20,725 bases of DNA from CAYVFM01 sp964546375 (lineage in GTDB: Bacteria; Gemmatimonadota; Gemmatimonadetes; Palauibacterales; Palauibacteraceae). Every line of letters begins with the position of its first letter. Within the stretch, counting starts at the first letter, position 1. Where the stretch lies: contig CAZJJO010000029.1 of assembly GCA_964546375.1 (NCBI GenBank), forward strand, positions 1 to 20,725, in the 5' to 3' direction. Below, piece by piece: positions 15,338 through 20,725 of this stretch. The notes under the pieces were generated by a model, which was not told the DNA's origin, searched no databases, and was given only the letters and a program-made list of their open reading frames with translations. Both the position numbers and the translations under genes were made by a program.

Positions 15338-15365
15338 GGGGTCGGCCTCCGGGGCCGGCCCCTTT
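15338..15365. terminator. terminator between convergent hsp20 and rocD
   Basis: GGGGTCGGCC (15338-15347) pairs with GGCCGGCCCC (15353-15362), with one T-G wobble and a 5-base loop, followed by TTT (15363-15365). It fits an intrinsic terminator for hsp20; for rocD, read on the other strand, the stem lacks a T-run. Confidence 0.55.
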
Positions 15366-15376
15366 CGCTATGTCCG

Positions 15377-16615
15377 TCAGGCGTCCAGCTCCACGCCCTC
15401 CCCCCGGATCACGGCCTCGATGTCGGGCAGCGCCCCCTCCAGAGTCTCGCGCTCGATCACCAGCGGCGGCGCGAACCGGATGACCTGTCCGTGGGTCTCC
15501 TTGGCCAGGATGCCGCGGCGCATCAGCTCCTCGCAGAAGGGGCGCGCGGTGCCCGACGACTCCCGGATCACGACCCCGATCATCAGCCCGCGGCCGCGCA
15601 CGTGGTCGACGTGCTCGCTGTCGATCGCCCGCAGCCGCTCCATGAACCAGTCGCCCAGCCGGCGGGCCCGGTCCGGCAGCTCCTCCTCGACGATCACCCG
15701 GAGGGCGGCCTCGCCCACCGCGGCCCCCAGGGGGTTGCCGCCGAAGGTGGAGCCGTGGTCGCCGGGCGAGAAGACCCGCATCACCTCCTCGTCGGCGAGG
15801 ATCGCCGACACCGGGTAGACGCCGCCGCCCAGGGCCTTGCCGACGATCAGCACGTCGCCCCGCACCCCGTCCCAGTCGCCGCCGAACAGCCGGCCCGTCC
15901 GGCCCAGCCCCGTCTGGATCTCGTCGTTGAGCAGGAGGACGTCGTGCTCCCGGCAGATCTCGGCGCAGCGGGCCAGGTACCCCTCGGGCGGCACCACCAC
16001 CCCGCCCTCGCCCTGGATCGGCTCCACCAGGAAGCCCACCGTCCGCTCGGAGACGGCCGCCTCCAGGGCGTCGGCGTCGCCGAAGGGGATGGTGGTGAAG
16101 CCGGGCGTGAACGGCCCGAACCCGTCGCGGTACTGGGGCTCGGTGGAGAAGCCCACGATCGTCGTGGTCCGGCCGTGGAAGTTGTTCTCGCAGGCGATGA
16201 TCTCCGCCTCGTCCTCGGGGACGCCCTTGTGCCGGTAGCCCCACTTCCGGGCCGCCTTGATGGCCGTCTCCACGGCCTCGGCCCCGGTGTTCATCGGCAG
16301 CGCCTTCTCGTAGCCCGTCACCCGGCACAGCCGGCGCAGGAAGCCGCCCATCCGGTCGTTGTGGAACGCCCGGGAGGTGAGCGTGATCCGGCCGGCCTGC
16401 TCCTCCAGGGCCGCCATCACGTCCGGGTGCCGGTGGCCCTGGTTCAGGGCCGAGTAGGCGCTGAGCATGTCCAGGTAGCGGTTGCCGTCCACGTCGCGGA
16501 CCCAGCATCCCTCCCCGTGCTCCAGGACCACGGGCAGGGGGGCGTAGTTGCGGGCGCTCCATCGCTCGGCCTCCCGGACGCGCTCCCGGGTCTGCGGTCC
16601 CGTGCCGGTCGTCAT
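15377..16615 (-). CDS. rocD: ornithine aminotransferase (class III PLP)
   Basis: 412 residues, usual for bacterial ornithine aminotransferase, which turns ornithine and 2-oxoglutarate into glutamate semialdehyde and glutamate. Family marks: NYAPLPVVL (23-31), DMLSAYSALNQGHRHP (49-64), NTGAEAVETAIK (109-120), NNFHGRT (144-150), EPIQGEGG (198-205), NDEIQTGLGRTG (230-241; Asp231 faces the PLP ring) and VGKALGGGVYPVSA with Schiff-base Lys260. The YPVSA and HGSTFGGNPLG segments point to ornithine aminotransferase rather than acetylornithine or GABA aminotransferases. ATG at 16613-16615 follows GAGGAG. It is a single-gene unit with its own candidate promoter. The role (arginine/ornithine breakdown or proline supply) is not fixed by neighbours. 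Confidence 0.92.
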   Translation of the reverse strand: MTTGTGPQTRERVREAERWSARNYAPLPVVLEHGEGCWVRDVDGNRYLDMLSAYSALNQGHRHPDVMAALEEQAGRITLTSRAFHNDRMGGFLRRLCRVTGYEKALPMNTGAEAVETAIKAARKWGYRHKGVPEDEAEIIACENNFHGRTTTIVGFSTEPQYRDGFGPFTPGFTTIPFGDADALEAAVSERTVGFLVEPIQGEGGVVVPPEGYLARCAEICREHDVLLLNDEIQTGLGRTGRLFGGDWDGVRGDVLIVGKALGGGVYPVSAILADEEVMRVFSPGDHGSTFGGNPLGAAVGEAALRVIVEEELPDRARRLGDWFMERLRAIDSEHVDHVRGRGLMIGVVIRESSGTARPFCEELMRRGILAKETHGQVIRFAPPLVIERETLEGALPDIEAVIRGEGVELDA

Positions 16616-16668
16616 GCGGGCTCCTCGTATGGCGGTGGGAAAGGGGCGGATCGAGGTCGGAACCCGAC

Positions 16669-16696
16669 GTTAGAGCGGTCGCCGCCGGGGCCGCAA
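16669..16696 (-). promoter_or_regulatory. candidate promoter for rocD
   Basis: On the minus strand TTGCGG (16696-16691) and TCTAAC (16674-16669) are 16 bases apart, about 55 bases upstream of the rocD start. Both hexamers are partial matches to the sigma-70 consensus. Confidence 0.35.
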
Positions 16697-16776
16697 CCGT
16701 CCGTCGGGGCCGCGGCCCGGAGGACCGCGGCCTCCGCGATCCGGGCGGCACGGGACCGGACCCGGGGGTACGGGGG

Positions 16777-16806
16777 TGGACACGGGCGGCGGAGGATCGC
16801 ATCCTC
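16777..16806 (+). promoter_or_regulatory. candidate promoter with overlapping dyad upstream of the 36-aa gene
   Basis: TGGACA (16777-16782) is followed after 17 bases by CATCCT (16800-16805). The same -35 hexamer and spacing occur at 17141-17169. A dyad GAGGAT-cgc-ATCCTC (16792-16806) covers the proposed -10 and would be a natural operator position. The -10 is poor, so this is tentative. Confidence 0.3.
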
Positions 16807-16880
16807 ACCGCGCGCCCGGCCGCCGTCGCATCGGCCGGGCGGACCGACCTGCACCGCGCGCCGTCACCGGGGAGCCGACC

Positions 16881-16991
16881 ATGAGCGCCACCGTCTACTA
16901 CCTGCTGGTCACCCTCCTGCTCGTCGTCCTCATCGGGGGCATGGCCGCCGGGCTCGCCCTCGGCGGGCGTCTCGAGGAGCTGGACGACTGA
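16881..16991 (+). CDS. small single-span membrane protein, 36 aa
   Basis: 36 residues from ATG 16881, with GGGGAG about nine bases upstream. The first residues MSATVYY lead into a hydrophobic segment (about 5-28) with a GGMAAGLALGG glycine-alanine face, and it ends with an acidic LEELDD tail; an inner-membrane single-span protein is predicted, with the tail cytoplasmic or periplasmic unknown. I do not recognise a family. Short membrane proteins of this kind often attach to larger complexes such as oxidases or transporters, but no partner is adjacent: rocD is divergent and the next gene is an unknown soluble protein. After the stop a GGCCGATCGGCC palindrome (17025-17036) may belong to termination. 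Confidence 0.5.
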   Translation: MSATVYYLLVTLLLVVLIGGMAAGLALGGRLEELDD

Positions 16992-17140
16992 GCGACTGAG
17001 CCGGCTCCCGGCGTCGCGGCCGACGGCCGATCGGCCGGCGACCGGAGGAGCGGAACCACCGGAAGGCGCACCTCGTTGCATCGACATGGCTTGCACGGGA
17101 TCACCTCGTGTGTGAGTGGAGGTGAAGCGCCTCCGAATGG

Positions 17141-17169
17141 TGGACAGTCGGGCGCCCGAGACTTATCTT
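17141..17169 (+). promoter_or_regulatory. sigma-70 type promoter for the 83-aa gene
   Basis: TGGACA (17141-17146) and TATCTT (17164-17169) are 17 bases apart, the best sigma-70 match seen in the window. The start would be near 17176, giving a leader of about 75 bases. The surrounding bases are noticeably richer in A and T than the rest of the window. Confidence 0.6.
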
Positions 17170-17250
17170 TTCGGCTCCGACCTGCGAGCCGGCACGGCGG
17201 CGACCGTCCGGTCGCCCCGACGCTTCTTCAGGAGCTTCCGAGGGACGCGT

Positions 17251-17502
17251 ATGACCAAGCACTTCTACGACGACGAGGGGCGGCGCTGGAAGGCCTGGCG
17301 CGCGTCCCGGGACGTGTACTGGCCCGATCCGGACGAGGAGGACGGCGAGACCGAGTACGAGGCGGTGATCTTCGTCTGCTTCTCCGATCCGCAGCAGCCC
17401 CAGCGTCGGGTGCATCTGCCGGCGGGGGCGTTCGAGGACATGGGCGCCGACGAGCTGAAGTCCGAGTTCCGCGACGCCGAGAAGGAGGCCGCCGCGGGCT
17501 GA
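17251..17502 (+). CDS. hypothetical acidic protein, 83 aa
   Basis: 83 residues from ATG 17251, which has GAGGGA seven bases upstream; an earlier in-frame ATG would put the promoter hexamers inside the coding region, so it was rejected. The protein is soluble-looking and acidic: KHFYDDEGRRWKAWRAS near the start, then WPDPDEEDGETEYEAVIFVCFSD with a beta-like VIFVCF core, then RRVHLPAGAFEDMGADELKSEF and a charged Ala-rich tail. There is no signal peptide or membrane span. I do not recognise a characterised family; the pattern 'aromatic-charged head, one core strand, LPAG' could be a small adaptor or regulator fold, but no function can be assigned. It is monocistronic: own promoter upstream, strong hairpin downstream. 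Confidence 0.75.
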   Translation: MTKHFYDDEGRRWKAWRASRDVYWPDPDEEDGETEYEAVIFVCFSDPQQPQRRVHLPAGAFEDMGADELKSEFRDAEKEAAAG

Positions 17503-17528
17503 GTCGATCTCCGCCCCGTCGGATCCGC

Positions 17529-17565
17529 ACCTCGACCCCGGGAGCGGACGTCCCGGGGTCGAGGT
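17529..17565 (+). terminator. strong hairpin downstream of the 83-aa gene
   Basis: ACCTCGACCCCGGGA (17529-17543) is the exact reverse complement of TCCCGGGGTCGAGGT (17551-17565), a 15-bp perfect stem with a 7-base loop, 26 bases after the stop codon. No T-run follows, so it may terminate with help, or protect the transcript 3' end. Confidence 0.55.
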
Positions 17566-17709
17566 ATGTCCCCGTCCGCCGCGGCGCGGAGGCCGCGGGA
17601 GGCTCGCCGCGCGGCGGCCGCGTTCGCCGGGGGGCCGCCTCCCCCGACCGGCTCCCGACGAAGAGGGCCGCGACCCCGGACCCATCGGGCCGCTCCGGGC
17701 CCGTCCGAC

Positions 17710-17725
17710 TGTCACGGTTCTTGCA
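17710..17725 (+). promoter_or_regulatory. sigma-54-like -24/-12 element upstream of citrate synthase
   Basis: TGTCACGGTTCTTGCA matches TGGCACG-N4-TTGCW at all positions but one, in the correct 12-base register (17711 to 17723). The mismatch is in the -24 GG pair, normally almost invariant, which lowers confidence. The predicted start near 17736 would leave a leader of about 43 bases. The rest of the 17566-17778 gap shows only G+C-rich sequence. Confidence 0.4.
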
Positions 17726-17778
17726 CGTTCCGGAGACCGACCGGGACCGCTGACACCGACAGGGAAAGGCACAGGAAG

Positions 17779-18903
17779 ATGGCCGAGAAGATCGTGGCGA
17801 AGGGTCTGGAAGGGGTCGTCGCCTCCGAGACCGAGCTGAGCTTCATCGACGGCGAGGAAGGGGTGCTGCTCTACCGGGGCGTGAACATCCACGAGCTGGC
17901 CGAGAACGCCAGCTACCCCGAGGCCCTCTTCCTGCTGTGGAACGACCGTCTGCCCGACGGCGACGAGCTCTCCTCCTTCCGGAGCCGGCTGGCCGAGGCC
18001 CGGCCGCTCGGCGAGCCGGTGCTGGCCACCCTGCGGGCGCTCCCCGACGACACCCCGGCCATGGCGGCCCTCCGGACGGCGGTCTCGGCCATGGGCAACA
18101 TGGACGACGAGGCCGAGGACAACTCGCCCGAGGCGAACCGCAGGAAGGCCCTGAGGCTGGTGGCGAAGATCCCCACCGCCATCGCGGCCTTCCACCGCCT
18201 GCGGGAGGGGAGCGATCCGGTGGATCCGGACCCGGAGCTCGGCCACGCCGGGAACTTCCTCTACATGCTGCGGGGGGAGCGGCCGCGGGAGGTGGAGGCC
18301 CGGGCCCTGGACACCTCGCTGCTCCTCTACCTGGATCACGGGCTCAACGCCTCGACGTTCACCTGTCGCGTCATCGCCTCCACCCTCTCGGACCTCTACT
18401 CGGCGGTCACCGGCGGCATCGGCGCCCTGAAGGGGGAGCTGCACGGCGGCGCCAACGAGGCCGCCATGCGGATGCTGCTGGAGATCGGCGACCTCGAGTC
18501 GGCCGAGGGCTGGGTCGACGAGGCGCTGTCGCAGAAGAAGATCATGGGCTTCGGTCACCGGGTGTACCGGACCGAGGATCCGAGGGCGACCCATCTCCGG
18601 CGGATGGCGAAGGAGCTGACCGAGTCGCTGGGCGAGCCGAAGTGGTTCGACATCGCCCGCCGGGTCGAGGAGACGATGCTCGACCGCAAGGGCATCAACT
18701 GCAACGTCGACTTCTACTGCGCCCCGGTCTACTACACGCTGGGCATCCCGCTGGACCTCTATACGCCGCTGTTCGCCGCCGGCCGCGCGGGCGGCTGGTC
18801 GGCCCACGTGATGGAGCAGCACGCCGACAACCGCCTGATCCGGCCCCGGGCCGAGTACGTCGGGGCCACCGACCGGCCCTTCGTCCCGCTGGAGCGGCGG
18901 TAG
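17779..18903 (+). CDS. gltA: citrate synthase (short, about 374-aa type)
   Basis: 374 residues, the length of the dimeric bacterial/archaeal type rather than the longer hexameric enterobacterial GltA. It condenses acetyl-CoA with oxaloacetate to give citrate. Catalytic residues stand in their motifs: His222 in GELHGGANEAAM, His260 in MGFGHRVYRTEDPRA and Asp311 in NCNVDFYCAPVYY. The N-terminal GLEGVVASETELSFIDGEEGVLLYRG is also typical. 2-Methylcitrate synthases are close relatives and cannot be excluded, but no prp genes are nearby and isocitrate dehydrogenase follows directly. ATG 17779 is preceded by GGGAAAGG and AGGAAG; the frame is open to 17566 but that part is low-complexity and not family-like. 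Confidence 0.93.
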   Translation: MAEKIVAKGLEGVVASETELSFIDGEEGVLLYRGVNIHELAENASYPEALFLLWNDRLPDGDELSSFRSRLAEARPLGEPVLATLRALPDDTPAMAALRTAVSAMGNMDDEAEDNSPEANRRKALRLVAKIPTAIAAFHRLREGSDPVDPDPELGHAGNFLYMLRGERPREVEARALDTSLLLYLDHGLNASTFTCRVIASTLSDLYSAVTGGIGALKGELHGGANEAAMRMLLEIGDLESAEGWVDEALSQKKIMGFGHRVYRTEDPRATHLRRMAKELTESLGEPKWFDIARRVEETMLDRKGINCNVDFYCAPVYYTLGIPLDLYTPLFAAGRAGGWSAHVMEQHADNRLIRPRAEYVGATDRPFVPLERR

Positions 18904-18950
18904 GGCCGACCCGCCTCCTCCGGCCCGCTCCCGGGCCGTCCTCCGCCCCC

Positions 18951-19008
18951 GCCTCCCGAGCCCCTGCGAGGGTCGGGAGGCCGTGATAAGTTCGGGCCTC
19001 CCCCGTTT
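18951..19008 (+). terminator. overlapping alternative hairpins between citrate synthase and icd
   Basis: Segment A GCCTCCCGA (18951-18959) pairs perfectly with segment B TCGGGAGGC (18973-18981), extended inside by CCCT/AGGG. Segment B, as GGGAGGCC (18975-18982), also pairs perfectly with segment C GGCCTCCC (18995-19002), which is followed by CCGTTT. A-B and B-C cannot form together. B-C followed by TTT looks like a terminator; A-B would prevent it. Termination of the upstream gene is the simple reading. Confidence 0.45.
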
Positions 19009-19105
19009 CGCCGCCGACGGACGCCGCCCCGGACCCGCCGGGCGGCCGACCGCGGCCCCGGGGTTCGCGCCGCGATCTTCCACCTCCAGCCGAGGGACCG
19101 TCGAG

Positions 19106-20368
<1,263 letters not shown>

Positions 20369-20411
20369 TCGACCCCGCTTCCCGATCCCGATCCCGGGCC
20401 GGGAGGGCCGG

Positions 20412-20725
20412 TTGAGCCGGGAGGACGGTCCGGAGCGCCGGATCGAGGCGAGCGCCGGACCGCCGGCCGAGGCCGGGGTGGACCTGCTCGCCGTGCCCGT
20501 CGGCGGGGAAGGGCGGCTCCCGGAGGGCGCCGCGGCGGCCGACCGCTGGCTGGACGGGGCGCTGGCCCGCTGTCGGGAGCAGGGGGCGTTCCGGGGAAGG
20601 GAGGACGAGACCCTCTTCCTCCCCACCGGTGATCCGGACCGCCCCCACGTGCTCGCGGTGGGGACGGGGAACGGCGCGGCGGGCCACGCCGAGCGTCTGC
20701 GCCGCGCCGGCGGCCTGGCGGTCCG
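20412..20725 (+). CDS. leucyl aminopeptidase (M17), N-terminal part
   Basis: Cut by the window end; 104 complete codons are visible, in the N-terminal non-catalytic domain of M17 aminopeptidases. The pattern DLLAVPVGGEGRLP, AADRWLDGALA, FRGREDETLFLPTGD and HVLAVGTGN fits the alternating strands and helices of that domain. The catalytic metal-binding domain lies beyond the edge. The start is uncertain: TTG 20412 has GGGAGGG five bases upstream and is preferred; no ATG lies in frame before the conserved strand, and a GTG at 20478 would remove the lead-in. M17 enzymes release N-terminal Leu and other residues from peptides in the cytoplasm. Confidence 0.7.
   Translation, partial: MSREDGPERRIEASAGPPAEAGVDLLAVPVGGEGRLPEGAAAADRWLDGALARCREQGAFRGREDETLFLPTGDPDRPHVLAVGTGNGAAGHAERLRRAGGLAV

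Noticed and set aside
17065..17080. Another GG...TTGCA pair that looks like a -24/-12 element
   Set aside because: The GG to GC distance is 13 bases rather than 12, a spacing sigma-54 does not tolerate.
18985..18990. GATAAG as a -10 for icd
   Set aside because: The first and last bases of the hexamer are wrong and no -35 stands at the right distance; it is also in the loop of a hairpin.
20382..20397. Short repeat CCCGATCCCGATCCCGGG between icd and the M17 gene
   Set aside because: Two and a half copies of six bases is within chance in such G+C-rich DNA; no function suggested.

Overview
The window is a very G+C-rich, densely coding stretch of chromosome from a diderm bacterium. It holds a FadL-type outer-membrane porin, several lipoprotein or Sec signal peptides, and ETF:quinone oxidoreductase plus citrate synthase and isocitrate dehydrogenase of aerobic metabolism. 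Composition, leaderless-looking codon bias (GTG/TTG starts) and protein flavour fit Gemmatimonadota or a similar high-GC Gram-negative lineage; this placement is an inference from protein resemblance, not a demonstrated fact. There are no rRNA or tRNA genes, no CRISPR array, no insertion sequence and no integrase, so it reads as ordinary chromosome rather than an island.

Layout. 2-673 (+): C-terminal part of a tricorn-type S41 peptidase. 746-4314 (-): 5-formyl-THF cyclo-ligase-like protein, then a FadL/OmpP1 porin and an SGNH-hydrolase lipoprotein that form a tight two-gene unit. 4495-11184 (+): a compact six-gene run, znuA-znuC-znuB-(P1 peptidase)-trkA-trkH, where the first five junctions are mostly 4-base GTGA/ATGA overlaps and trkH follows after 19 bases. 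It couples divalent-metal import, a DmpA-like peptidase and the Trk potassium system in one transcription unit. 11227-11973 (-): a PlsC acyltransferase. 12184-14593 (+): ETF:quinone oxidoreductase followed by a second PlsC. 14864-15310 (+): an Hsp20 small heat-shock protein. 15377-16615 (-): ornithine aminotransferase, convergent with hsp20 over a shared terminator. 16881-17502 (+): two small proteins of unknown function. 17779-20368 (+): citrate synthase and NADP-type isocitrate dehydrogenase, consecutive TCA-cycle steps. 20412-end (+): start of an M17 leucyl aminopeptidase, cut by the window edge.

Together the genes cover lipid handling (FadL porin, SGNH hydrolase, two acyltransferases, ETF-QO as the quinone outlet of fatty-acid beta-oxidation), ion homeostasis (Zn/Mn ABC importer, TrkAH), amino-acid turnover (ornithine aminotransferase, three peptidases) and the oxidative TCA branch.

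Most notable: (i) -24/-12 elements with exact 12-base GG-to-GC spacing upstream of hsp20, znuA and (weaker) citrate synthase, suggesting unusual sigma-54 use or a lineage-specific promoter; (ii) an ETF-QO whose fourth 4Fe-4S cysteine is threonine although the rest of the C-terminus is conserved; (iii) a ZnuA whose first metal-binding His is alanine; (iv) mutually exclusive hairpins between citrate synthase and icd; (v) an uncharacterised 83-residue acidic protein behind the best sigma-70 promoter in the window. I did not find a clear new multi-gene defence or biosynthetic system.
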